Positions 41,731 through 50,134 of a DNA stretch of 64,000 nt are shown piece after piece. The DNA lies in assembly GCA_900107365.1 (NCBI GenBank), contig FNPS01000008.1, positions 186,001 through 250,000 of the forward strand, given 5' to 3'. The DNA is from Flavobacterium aquidurense. GTDB taxonomy: Bacteria; Bacteroidota; Bacteroidia; Flavobacteriales; Flavobacteriaceae. The translations under genes were made by a program, and so were the position numbers. Numbering within the stretch: the stretch's first letter is position 1; each line of letters begins with the position of its first letter. Under the pieces are notes generated by a model that was given only the letters and a program-made list of their open reading frames with translations, did no database searches and was not told the DNA's origin.

Positions 41731-42408
41731 ATGAAGACCCTAGTTTCTATTTTAAAAGCCTTTCCACCTACTAAAATTATTGATGCCAGTATCGATTTTT
41801 CAAATTATATCCCTTTAGATTTATCAATTACGAATAAAGAGTTAATGGAAAGCAAACCAGAAAACGCTACTGAATTTGAAATTTTCATTTCTAATTACCT
41901 TAAAAACAATAATGCCGAAGTTGCTTTTGGCGGTTATATCGAAGGGCGGACCTTATATAAAAGAAGTACAATTTTTAAAAACGATTCTGTTCCGGAGCGA
42001 AATATTCATATAGGTCTTGACTTATGGACAAAAGTCAATACATCAGTTTTAGCACCGCTTGACGGAAAAGTACATAGTTTTAAAAATAATATTGGTTTGG
42101 GTGATTACGGACCTACCATCATTTTAGAACATGAAGTTGAAAATGAGAAATTTTATACTTTATACGGACATTTATCGTTAGAAAGTATAAAAGACCTTAG
42201 TGTTGGGAAGCAATTTAAAAAAGGTGAACAAATTGCAACTCTTGGAAATGCGGCTGTTAACGGAGATTATGCACCACACGTACATTTTCAGATTATACAG
42301 GATATTGAAGACTATTGGGGAGATTATCCCGGTGTTTGCAACAGTAATGATTTGAATTTTTACATCGAAAATTGCCCCGACCCAAACTTATTATTAAAAA
42401 TAACATAA
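41731..42408 (+). CDS. M23 family peptidase
   Basis: 225 residues. The LytM-type zinc motifs are NIHIGLDLW (H-x3-D, about 90-98), YGHLSL and HVHFQ (about 186-190). No signal peptide is seen, which is odd for a cell-wall endopeptidase. Either export is by another route, or the enzyme acts on a cytoplasmic substrate. It lies 12 bases after the methyltransferase-like gene. Confidence 0.85.
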   Translation: MKTLVSILKAFPPTKIIDASIDFSNYIPLDLSITNKELMESKPENATEFEIFISNYLKNNNAEVAFGGYIEGRTLYKRSTIFKNDSVPERNIHIGLDLWTKVNTSVLAPLDGKVHSFKNNIGLGDYGPTIILEHEVENEKFYTLYGHLSLESIKDLSVGKQFKKGEQIATLGNAAVNGDYAPHVHFQIIQDIEDYWGDYPGVCNSNDLNFYIENCPDPNLLLKIT

Positions 42409-42414
42409 ATAGTT

Positions 42415-42891
42415 ATGAAGAAAGCAGTATTGATTATATGTTTGTTGTTGTTAATTGGATGCAAATCCAAAACGGTAAACCGCGACACCGAAGATTTAAA
42501 AATAAAACAAGTTCCAACTACCGAAGTTAATGCTAATCAGCAAAAGAAAGCATATGATTTGGGCAAGCGGGTTTTAGAAACGTGTAACACGTCAAAATTT
42601 AAACCTTTTAATGAAACGGAAGTTACAAAATCGGTTATGGATAATACAACCGAAGAAAGATTGACAAAAACCTGTCAACGATTTAGACAATATTACGGAA
42701 GTTTTATTGATTTGAAATTAGACGGTGTTTACAGAACTAAACAAGAAGTCATTTACCGCTATCATGCTTTGTATACAAAAAAAGTAGCGAACAAAGAATT
42801 AAGAGTTTTTGTAAATGAAGACAATTTGGTTTCGTCAATAAAATCAATGGATTGGGATGAAAAATTTGATTCTAAAATAGAAGGTCAATAA
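42415..42891 (+). CDS. lipoprotein of unknown function
   Basis: 158 residues. A lipoprotein signal with LLIGC (Cys about 16) is followed by a mixed, lysine-rich soluble part with the pattern of a small NTF2-like or DUF fold (YDLGKRVLETCN, then FRQYYGSFIDLKLDGVYRT). I do not recognise the family. It is third in the 41053-43425 gene run, 6 bases after the M23 gene. Confidence 0.7.
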   Translation: MKKAVLIICLLLLIGCKSKTVNRDTEDLKIKQVPTTEVNANQQKKAYDLGKRVLETCNTSKFKPFNETEVTKSVMDNTTEERLTKTCQRFRQYYGSFIDLKLDGVYRTKQEVIYRYHALYTKKVANKELRVFVNEDNLVSSIKSMDWDEKFDSKIEGQ

Positions 42892-42900
42892 ACTAAAACT

Positions 42901-43425
42901 ATGAAATTTAAAATACCCTTTTTAATATTGCTGTTACTTTCAACTTTTGCAAATGCTCAGGAAACAATGAGTGTAAAAGGCTCAAAAGGGTATCCGGCGA
43001 CACAAAATTATACTTTTATCTGTGAAAAATATGCTTTTTCAGGAGAGACAAATGTTCAGGTTGCGAAAACAGAAAAAGGTGGTATTTTAAAATTATCAAT
43101 TGCTACTGCCAATGCCGAAGCAAGAATTTCCGGAGGTGTTTATGTCGATTTGGCCAATGGCGATGTTATTGCCTGCGTCGACAAAAATATAAAAGAAACT
43201 GTCGATGGCAAAACAACATCATACTACTACTTCACTCCTGCCGAAGTGCTCAAACTTAAAAAGTCAGACATTCAGGGAATCAGATTTATTGTAACCGGAA
43301 CTTCGAAATCTTTTGGGAATCAAACGGGTTATTTTACGGCAGTGAACAAAATCGATTATTTTTCGACAGCATACGATAAATCAAAAAAAACATTTGATAC
43401 AGCAATTGCAATTAGTGCATTATAA
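42901..43425 (+). CDS. secreted protein of unknown function
   Basis: 174 residues. A signal peptide (ending ANAQ, about 20) precedes a beta-rich body (YTFICEKYAFSGETNVQVA, GGVYVDLANGDVIAC, DIQGIRFIVTG). No family is recognised. It is the last gene of the run with the methyltransferase-like and M23 genes, 9 bases after the lipoprotein. Confidence 0.68.
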   Translation: MKFKIPFLILLLLSTFANAQETMSVKGSKGYPATQNYTFICEKYAFSGETNVQVAKTEKGGILKLSIATANAEARISGGVYVDLANGDVIACVDKNIKETVDGKTTSYYYFTPAEVLKLKKSDIQGIRFIVTGTSKSFGNQTGYFTAVNKIDYFSTAYDKSKKTFDTAIAISAL

Positions 43426-43476
43426 ATAAAATATTTAGTATAATTAATCTTATATTTATATTCTAATTTTATTTTA

Positions 43477-43947
43477 ATGAACGCCAACGAAAATTTAATT
43501 GCAAAATTTTACACTGCTTTTGCAAATGCCGATGCCAAAATAATGAGTGAATGTTATCATCCAAAAGTTCATTTTATAGATCCTGCTTTTGGTTTACTAA
43601 AAGAAGACCAGGTCTCTAAAATGTGGGAAATGTTAATCCTTAAGAGCAAAGGCAATATCAAAATTGAGTTTTCAGCTATTAAAGCAGACGATTTTACAGG
43701 CTCCGCAAAATGGGTTGCTACTTACAACTTCAGTAAAACAAATCGAAAAGTAATCAACAAAATTTCAGCTGAATTTGTTTTTCAGGATGGCTTAATTATT
43801 AAACATACCGATCATTTTGATGTATGGAAATGGTCCAAACAAGCTTTTGGAGTTTCAGGATATTTGCTGGGCTGGACAGGTTTTTTTCAGGATAAAATTC
43901 AAGAGCAGGCCTTATTGTCACTTAAAAAATTTCAGGAATCAAAATAA
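43477..43947 (+). CDS. NTF2-like (SnoaL) protein
   Basis: 156 residues of the NTF2-like fold: LIAKFYTAFANADAKIMSECYHPKVHFIDPAFG (about 6-38) and GLIIKHTDHFDVWKWSKQAFG (about 108-128). Members are cyclases, isomerases or ligand-binding proteins; which applies here is unknown. It is monocistronic. Confidence 0.85.
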   Translation: MNANENLIAKFYTAFANADAKIMSECYHPKVHFIDPAFGLLKEDQVSKMWEMLILKSKGNIKIEFSAIKADDFTGSAKWVATYNFSKTNRKVINKISAEFVFQDGLIIKHTDHFDVWKWSKQAFGVSGYLLGWTGFFQDKIQEQALLSLKKFQESK

Positions 43948-44078
43948 TTTTCATAAATTGAAAATTCAAAATTTGTGATTAGTTAAATATATTTCCGCCT
44001 TTATAAAATATCTGCCTCATTCAAGATTTATTTTAGTTGCTTTTATTATTGAATTAATCGTTTTAATTTTCAATACTC

Positions 44079-45821
44079 ATGAAAGAAGTTTTACATAAAA
44101 AATTAAATCAATTACAGGCAACGGCAATTTGCGGAAATGACATTAGTTCTTCCTGTTTGTATGTTTCAGCGCTAACTATTTTATATGCAGGACAATATGC
44201 CTGGATTTCTTTATTAATTGTAGCTGCTGTATTATTCTTGTTCAGGCGAATTTATGGCGAAGTTGTTGGTGCAATACCTTTAAACGGAGGTGCTTACAAC
44301 GTTTTATTAAATACTTCTACAAAACGTCTTGCTTCTCTTGCTGCAACATTAACTGTTTTGTCTTACATGGCAACCGCCGTAATCTCGGCATCTGAAGGAA
44401 TGCATTATTTACATGGAATTTTCGAAGGATTAAATGTTACCATAGCAACCGTAGTTGTTTTGATATTGTTTACCGGACTTGCTATTTTAGGAATTGGAGA
44501 ATCGGCATTTGTTGCCGTCATTATTTTTCTAACCCATCTTGCAACTTTAAGTCTCCTTGTTTTAGCATCACTATGGTTTTTATTAAATAATGGTCTGGAA
44601 ACATTTCATGTCAATTGGCAAACTCCACTTGCGTCCGGAAATATAAAAACAGCTCTTTTTCTGGGCTTTTCAGCTGCTATGCTTGGGATTTCAGGTTTCG
44701 AAAGTTCTGCTAATTTTGTTGAAGAACAGGAACCGGGTATTTTTCCAAAAACACTACGAAATATGTGGGCAATTGTCAGCTTTTTCAATCCTGTAATTGC
44801 CATATTATTAATAAGTGTAATTCCGCTTACTGAAGTGGGTGCAAACAAAGAATCTCTTTTGGCACATCTCGGAGAAACTACAGGCGGATCCTGGCTCGCA
44901 TGGCTAATTTCTATAGATGCTGTTTTAGTTTTATGCGGTGCTGTTTTAACTTCATTTGTTGGTGTTTCGGGATTGTTAAACCGAATGACCTTAGACCGAA
45001 TCCTTCCAAATTTTTTCCTGAAACAAAATAAAAGAGGTTCACATTATAGAATTGTAATTAGCTTTTTAGTGCTTTGTATATCAGTACTTTTTGCCACAAG
45101 TGGCCACTTAGAATCGCTTGCAGGTGTTTATACTTTTTCATTTTTGGCCGTAATGGCCCTATTTGGAATTGGGAATTTATTACTCAAATTCAAACGCCGA
45201 AAATTACCAAGACCCGAGCGTGCACGCGGTATAGCCGTTGTTGTTGCAGTACTTTTCATCATAGCAGCCTTTATCGGAAATATGAAACTGAACATCAATG
45301 CTTTTTATACCTTTTTGCAATACATGATTCCGTCTCTAATTTTTATAGGAATTATGCTGAATCGTGTTATGCTCATTAAACTTTTAATTGAAGCTTTAGA
45401 ATATTTCTATCAGCCATTGCGAAGAATGGTAATTGTGAGCAACCGATATTTGCAAAAAATGAGTGTCGAAATTAATTCTCAGGAATTTGTCTTTTTCACC
45501 AAAGGCGATGATATCGCAATTTTGAACAAAGTATTGCAATATGTTGAAAATAATGAGACAACCAAAAAACTAAAAATAGTTCACATCCAAAGTGATGGCG
45601 CAAACAACGAAGCTTTAAAGAAAGATTTAGAAGTTTTAGACCGTGCTTACGATGATATTGATATTGAATTCCTTGAAATAAAAGGTGTTTTTGGTCCTGA
45701 AATTATAGATGAACTCTCTGAGAAATGGAAAATTCCAAAAAACTTCATGTTCATCGGTTCACCCGGAAATAAATTCTCCTATCGCGTGTCCGACTTAGGC
45801 GGTGTTCGTTTAATCATGTAA
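44079..45821 (+). CDS. APC superfamily amino acid permease with cytoplasmic domain
   Basis: 580 residues. Twelve or so membrane helices (about 25-450) are followed by a cytoplasmic domain of about 110 residues (470-580) with alternating strands and helices (FFTKGDDIAILNKVLQYVE, LKIVHIQSDGANNEALKKDLE, GPEIIDELSEKW, FMFIGSPGNKFSYRVSDLGG). The GNDISSS start fits APC permeases. The substrate is unknown. The soluble tail resembles small regulatory or nucleotide-binding folds but I cannot name it. A structured element lies directly after its stop codon. Confidence 0.82.
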   Translation: MKEVLHKKLNQLQATAICGNDISSSCLYVSALTILYAGQYAWISLLIVAAVLFLFRRIYGEVVGAIPLNGGAYNVLLNTSTKRLASLAATLTVLSYMATAVISASEGMHYLHGIFEGLNVTIATVVVLILFTGLAILGIGESAFVAVIIFLTHLATLSLLVLASLWFLLNNGLETFHVNWQTPLASGNIKTALFLGFSAAMLGISGFESSANFVEEQEPGIFPKTLRNMWAIVSFFNPVIAILLISVIPLTEVGANKESLLAHLGETTGGSWLAWLISIDAVLVLCGAVLTSFVGVSGLLNRMTLDRILPNFFLKQNKRGSHYRIVISFLVLCISVLFATSGHLESLAGVYTFSFLAVMALFGIGNLLLKFKRRKLPRPERARGIAVVVAVLFIIAAFIGNMKLNINAFYTFLQYMIPSLIFIGIMLNRVMLIKLLIEALEYFYQPLRRMVIVSNRYLQKMSVEINSQEFVFFTKGDDIAILNKVLQYVENNETTKKLKIVHIQSDGANNEALKKDLEVLDRAYDDIDIEFLEIKGVFGPEIIDELSEKWKIPKNFMFIGSPGNKFSYRVSDLGGVRLIM

Positions 45822-45828
45822 CTTTTGA

Positions 45829-45932
45829 TTTTTCAGGAGCAAATCTATCTGTTTTTTCCAGACCACCCGTCCCGCTTTCGCCTATATCTTTGTTCGTTCC
45901 TCTCAAAGGATACCGGCTCTATCGGGGCTAAA
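45829..45932 (-). other. structured intergenic element, copy 1
   Basis: Read on the minus strand it starts TAGCCCCGATAGAG (45932-45919 region), continues CGGTATCCTTT, AAAGATATAG, CGAAAGCGGGA and ends GCTCCTGAAAAA eight bases from the stop codon of the APC gene. The same blocks in the same order occur at 55771-55860. Complementary blocks (CCC with GGG, ATCCTTT with AAAGAT) allow a nested hairpin. It may be a structured RNA or a palindromic repeat. Comparison with the Rfam flavo-1 family would be worthwhile. Confidence 0.6.
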
Positions 45933-45972
45933 TTAGAAGTTTAGTTTTCATAATACAGACATAACGCATAAT

Positions 45973-46142
45973 TTAACCGCAAGGTTCGCAAGGTATTTAC
46001 GCAAGGTTCGCAAAGTTTTGATTTAATCTCGAAAAGAAGCCAAGTCGTAAAGTTTATTTTCAAGTTTTCACCCAAAGCTTTGCGAACTCTGCGTTTATCA
46101 ACGTTTACAATATAAAAAAACTTTAGCGTACTTTGGGTAAAA
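45973..46142. repeat. CGCAAGGTTCGCAA repeat element
   Basis: CGCAAGGTT units at 45978-46015 are matched by reverse-complement units CTTTGCGAACTCTGCG near 46078-46093 and a final AGCGTACTTTGGGT near 46125-46138. CGCAAGGTTCGCAAAG pairs with the second block with two mismatches. The array fills the gap between the permease and the SufS-like gene and ends three bases before that gene's stop. Confidence 0.6.
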
Positions 46143-46145
46143 TTT

Positions 46146-47633
46146 CTACGATTTAAACCAGCCAGCAACTAATTCATCTTCAAATGAAGTAGCGTTCTTA
46201 TGAACAAATTCATTGGTTTTATTATTATAAGCATAATCTAAAGCCCAGGTTTCATGATTCTTAGCCAGGTCTTTAATGCTTTCGCAAACATAAGCGATTT
46301 CTTTGTCTGTTGTAGTGGGGTGAATAGACATTCTAATCCATCCCGGTTTTTTGATCAAATCTCCAATGGTAATTTCGTTAACCAGTTTATTCGAAGTTTC
46401 CTGATCAACATGCAATAAAAAGTGACCGTAAGTTCCGGCACAACTGCATCCTCCTCTGGTCTGAATTCCAAATTTATCGTTTAATAATTTCACACCTAAA
46501 TTAAAATGTAGGTTCTCAATAAAAAAAGAAACTACTCCTAAACGATTTTTATGTTGTCCAGCCAAAATTTTAATATTCTCAACAGGTTCCAACGTTTCAA
46601 AAACATACTCAACAATTTCGTGTTCACGTTGTAGAATATTTTCAATTCCCATTTCTTCTTTCAGTTCAATGGCCAAAGCGGTTTTAATAACCTGTAAGAA
46701 TCCTGGGGTTCCGCCATCTTCACGATCTTCAATATTGTCTACATATTTATGTTCTCCCCAAGGGTTTGTCCAGCTTACTGTTCCTCCACCAGGACAATCC
46801 GGAATCATATTATTATATAATTTTTTATTGAAAATCAAAACTCCTGAAGTTCCGGGACCACCCAAAAATTTATGAGGAGAAAAGAAAATAGCATCCAAAT
46901 ACGCTTCCGGATCTGAAGGATGCATATCAATTTCTACATAAGGTCCTGAACAGGCAAAATCTACAAAACAAACTCCGTTATGTTGGTGCATTAATTTTGC
47001 AGCTTCATGAAAAGGAGTTTTCAAACCCGTTACATTTGAACAGGAAGTAATCGAAGCAATTTTTATCGTTCTGGTACTATATTTTTCTAATAATTGTTCT
47101 AAATTTTCAAGACTAAAAAGTCCTTTCTCGCATGATGGAATGATTTCAACATCTGCAATCGTCTCCAACCAGGAGGTTTGATTAGAATGATGCTCCATAT
47201 GAGAAATAAAAACAACAGGTTTCTTTTCTGCCGGAACTGTGGTAAAATCTTTAAGGTTTTCAGGAATTTTTAAACCCAAAATTCGTTGAAATTTATTGAT
47301 TACACCGGTCATACCGGTTCCATCAGTGATTAAAACATCATCCTGATTCGCATTAGCATGACGTTTAATAATATTTCTGGCATGATGATAGGCTTTTGTC
47401 ATGGCAGTACCTGACACAGTAGTTTCAGTATGTGTATTCGCTACAAAAGGGCCGAAATCATTAAGAAGTTTCTCTTCAATAGGTCGATATAGTCTTCCGC
47501 TGGCAGTCCAATCCGTGTAAATAATCTGTTTTTTACCGTACGGAGACGTAAATTCCTGATTAATTCCAACGATATTTTTACGAAAATCCTGAAAATAAGT
47601 TTCTAAAGTGATGGTATTATTTTTGCTATCCAT
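46146..47633 (-). CDS. class V aminotransferase, SufS/cysteine desulfurase-like
   Basis: 495 residues. PLP lysine in DAIFFSPHKFLGGPGTSG (about 235-252), GTGMTGVINKF near the N-terminus, and RGGCSCAG (about 410-417) as the cysteine-containing loop. It is longer than SufS (about 406) by an extra C-terminal segment with Trp/Asn-rich KNHETWALDYAYNNKTNEF. No other suf or isc gene is adjacent, so the substrate is uncertain. I start at the ATG at 47633; the in-frame TTG at 47693 lies upstream of a -7 box (TATATTTG) that falls inside the longer frame. Confidence 0.85.
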   Translation of the reverse strand: MDSKNNTITLETYFQDFRKNIVGINQEFTSPYGKKQIIYTDWTASGRLYRPIEEKLLNDFGPFVANTHTETTVSGTAMTKAYHHARNIIKRHANANQDDVLITDGTGMTGVINKFQRILGLKIPENLKDFTTVPAEKKPVVFISHMEHHSNQTSWLETIADVEIIPSCEKGLFSLENLEQLLEKYSTRTIKIASITSCSNVTGLKTPFHEAAKLMHQHNGVCFVDFACSGPYVEIDMHPSDPEAYLDAIFFSPHKFLGGPGTSGVLIFNKKLYNNMIPDCPGGGTVSWTNPWGEHKYVDNIEDREDGGTPGFLQVIKTALAIELKEEMGIENILQREHEIVEYVFETLEPVENIKILAGQHKNRLGVVSFFIENLHFNLGVKLLNDKFGIQTRGGCSCAGTYGHFLLHVDQETSNKLVNEITIGDLIKKPGWIRMSIHPTTTDKEIAYVCESIKDLAKNHETWALDYAYNNKTNEFVHKNATSFEDELVAGWFKS

Positions 47634-47814
47634 TAGTGTGCCTGAGTTTGATGCAAATATAATGTGTTTTTTATAAAATTGCGAATTTATCAATTGTAAA
47701 CTTCAAACGTTCAATAACTGATTAGTATATTTAACTAATATGTGATTTTTTTAACAAATTATCATAATATTCTATCGGATTAATAGGACATGTAAAACTT
47801 AACAATACTATTCT

Positions 47815-48348
47815 ATGGGAAATTTATCAGTAGCTACATTTGGTGGTGGATGCTTTTGGTGTATCGAAGCTGTAATTCAGCGTTTAAATGGTGTAGTGTC
47901 TTTAAAATCAGGTTATTCTGGAGGTTTCATTAAAAATCCTCCGTATCGTGAAGTTTGTACTGGCAGAACCGGTCATGCCGAAGTCATACAAGTTACTTTT
48001 AATCCTGACATAATTTCATACCATGACTTAATTTTTATATTTATGACTAGTCATAATCCAACAACATTAAATCGCCAGGGCGCTGATGTGGGAACACAAT
48101 ACCGTTCTATCGTTTTATACCACGATGCAGAACAAAAAGAAATAGCGGAACAGGTTTTTAAAGAAGTAAAACCATTTTACGAAGATCCGATTGTAACAGA
48201 ATTGACAGCTTTTGAAGTTTTTTATGATGCTGAAGAAGATCATCAAAACTATTACAACAACAATCAGGATGCCCGTTACTGTCAAATCGTAATTGATCCT
48301 AAAGTTCAAAAATTAAAAAAAATGTACGCAGACAGATTGGTAAACTAA
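47815..48348 (+). CDS. msrA: peptide methionine sulfoxide reductase A
   Basis: 177 residues, complete. GGGCFWC (10-16) with the catalytic Cys13, GYSGG, YREVCTGRTGHAE and FEVFYDAEEDHQNYY are diagnostic. It reduces the S epimer of methionine sulfoxide. The recycling cysteines seen in some MsrA C-termini are not obvious beyond Cys16. It is divergent from the SufS-like gene and close to selO and ypdA, two other redox genes. Confidence 0.96.
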   Translation: MGNLSVATFGGGCFWCIEAVIQRLNGVVSLKSGYSGGFIKNPPYREVCTGRTGHAEVIQVTFNPDIISYHDLIFIFMTSHNPTTLNRQGADVGTQYRSIVLYHDAEQKEIAEQVFKEVKPFYEDPIVTELTAFEVFYDAEEDHQNYYNNNQDARYCQIVIDPKVQKLKKMYADRLVN

Positions 48349-48376
48349 TTTAAAAGCTTTTAACATAAAAATTTCC

Positions 48377-48431
48377 GCCACGAATTCACGATTTTTTTAA
48401 TACTACACGCAATCATTCGTGAATTCGTGGC
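48377..48431. repeat. GCCACGAATTCACGA inverted repeat
   Basis: GCCACGAATTCACGA (48377-48391) pairs perfectly with 48417-48431 across 25 bases. A half copy, GCCACGAATGCACGAATT, is at 55667-55684. It lies in the msrA-selO gap and overlaps an in-frame GTG that would otherwise extend selO. Confidence 0.7.
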
Positions 48432-48495
48432 TGTTTTTATAGATATAGCAGTATTTTTAATCTGTGTACTTTGTAGCAAAAAGAAAAAAAATCTA

Positions 48496-50064
48496 ATGAA
48501 AAATTTAAAAATAAATAATCGATTTACAGTTGAACTACCTGCTGATCCTGATGAAACCAATGAGATTCGTCAGGTAAAAAACACACTATTTTCCTTTGTA
48601 AATCCAACAAAGCCTTCTAATCCAACTTTAGTTCATGCTTCTGAGGAAGTTGCCGAAATGGTTGGAATAACCAAGGATGAAATTCAGTCAGAAGCATTTT
48701 TGAATGCCTTTTCAGGTAAAGAAATTCTTCCTGAAACACGTCCGTATGCCATGTGTTATGCAGGCCATCAATTTGGGAATTGGGCTGGACAATTGGGCGA
48801 CGGTCGTGCTATTAATTTAACCGAAGTTGAACACAATAATGCCTTTTTTACCTTGCAATTAAAAGGTGCAGGAAAAACTCCTTACTCAAGAACTGCAGAT
48901 GGTTTGGCAGTTTTACGATCTTCAATACGTGAATATTTATGTGCTGAAGCGATGTTTAATTTAGGCGTTCCTACTACCCGATCACTTTCACTTATCTTGT
49001 CTGGTGATCAGGTATTGAGAGATGTTTTATACAACGGAAATCCTGCTTACGAAAAAGGAGCTATTGTTTGTCGTGTAGCGCCATCTTTTATACGTTTTGG
49101 AAGTTTTGAAATGCTTACGGCACGAAACGAACTTAAAAATCTAAAAGAGTTTGTTGAATATACTATCAAACATTATTTTCCTGAAATAAAAGGAGAGCCA
49201 AAAGAGCAATATCTGCAGTTCTTTAAAACCGTTGCAGACACGACGCGTAAGATGATTATCGATTGGCAACGTGTTGGATTTGTTCATGGTGTTATGAATA
49301 CGGATAATATGTCTATTCACGGATTAACGATTGATTACGGACCTTACGGCTGGCTGGAAAACTATGATCCAAATTGGACTCCCAATACTACAGACTCGCA
49401 AAACAGAAGATACCGTTTTGGTAATCAACCTCAGGTCGCACAATGGAATTTATATCAGTTAGCGAATGCACTTTATCCGTTAATTAATGAAGCAGAACCT
49501 TTAGAAAACATCTTACAATCATTTATCTCTGATTTTGAATCAGATTATAAATTAATGTATTTAAGTAAATTAGGATTATTTACTTCAACTGAAACTGACA
49601 GTAAGCTGATTGAAGGTTTAGAAACTGTTTTACAATTATCAGAAACAGATATGACGCTCTTTTTTAGAAATTTAAGTAAAATAACAAAAACAGATTCTGT
49701 CGAAAATGCTATTGAAAAAATTCAGGTTTCTTTCTATTTACCGGAAGAAATTAAAGGAGATATTTTAGATTCCTGGAAAAAATGGTTTACTGTATATCTT
49801 CAAAGATTAAATGCTCAGGAAGTTACAGATGAATCCAGAGCAGAAAAAATGAATCAAGTTAATCCTAAATATGTACTTCGAAATTATATGGCGCAATTAG
49901 CTATCGATGCAGCAGATAAAGAAGATTACTCTTTAATAAACGAACTGTATTTACTTTTACAAAAACCATACGATGAACAACCAGAATTTGAAAAATGGTT
50001 TGCAAAACGACCTGATTGGGCACGTTCAAAAGTAGGTTGTTCTATGCTTTCTTGTAGTTCTTAA
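48496..50064 (+). CDS. selO: protein adenylyltransferase SelO (YdiU family)
   Basis: 522 residues. The pseudokinase features are HQFGNWAGQLGDGRA, KGAGKTPYSRTADGLAVLRSSIREYLCAEAM (about 115-150) and FVHGVMNTDNMSIHG with DYGPYGW (about 258-290). It AMPylates proteins in redox stress responses. The C-terminus ends CSMLSCSS: a Cys replaces the selenocysteine of eukaryotic SelO. I start at the ATG at 48496; an upstream GTG would add 23 residues encoded by repeat DNA. Confidence 0.95.
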   Translation: MKNLKINNRFTVELPADPDETNEIRQVKNTLFSFVNPTKPSNPTLVHASEEVAEMVGITKDEIQSEAFLNAFSGKEILPETRPYAMCYAGHQFGNWAGQLGDGRAINLTEVEHNNAFFTLQLKGAGKTPYSRTADGLAVLRSSIREYLCAEAMFNLGVPTTRSLSLILSGDQVLRDVLYNGNPAYEKGAIVCRVAPSFIRFGSFEMLTARNELKNLKEFVEYTIKHYFPEIKGEPKEQYLQFFKTVADTTRKMIIDWQRVGFVHGVMNTDNMSIHGLTIDYGPYGWLENYDPNWTPNTTDSQNRRYRFGNQPQVAQWNLYQLANALYPLINEAEPLENILQSFISDFESDYKLMYLSKLGLFTSTETDSKLIEGLETVLQLSETDMTLFFRNLSKITKTDSVENAIEKIQVSFYLPEEIKGDILDSWKKWFTVYLQRLNAQEVTDESRAEKMNQVNPKYVLRNYMAQLAIDAADKEDYSLINELYLLLQKPYDEQPEFEKWFAKRPDWARSKVGCSMLSCSS

Positions 50065-50069
50065 TTTAT

Positions 50070-50127
50070 TTTGCCACAGATTAAAAGATTTTAATGATTG
50101 ATCTGTCAAATCTTTAATCTGTGGCAA
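50070..50127. terminator. bidirectional hairpin of TTTGCCACAGATTAAA type
   Basis: TTTGCCACAGATTAAAAGA (from 50070) pairs with 50108-50127 over about 21 bases with a single bulged A, followed by a T run to 50137. It separates the convergent selO and ypdA genes and looks like a recruited repeat element. Confidence 0.8.
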
Positions 50128-50134
50128 ACTTTTT

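Noticed and set aside
46146..47633. SufS of a suf operon
   Set aside because: Longer than SufS and without any suf neighbours, so only the family-level call is kept.
47634..47693. Extension of the SufS-like gene to an upstream TTG
   Set aside because: A -7 box (TATATTTG on the minus strand) falls inside the extension, so the message probably starts after it.
48427..48495. Extension of selO to an upstream GTG
   Set aside because: The added 23 residues come from the GCCACGAATTCACGA repeat and its flank, and the family starts at the ATG at 48496.
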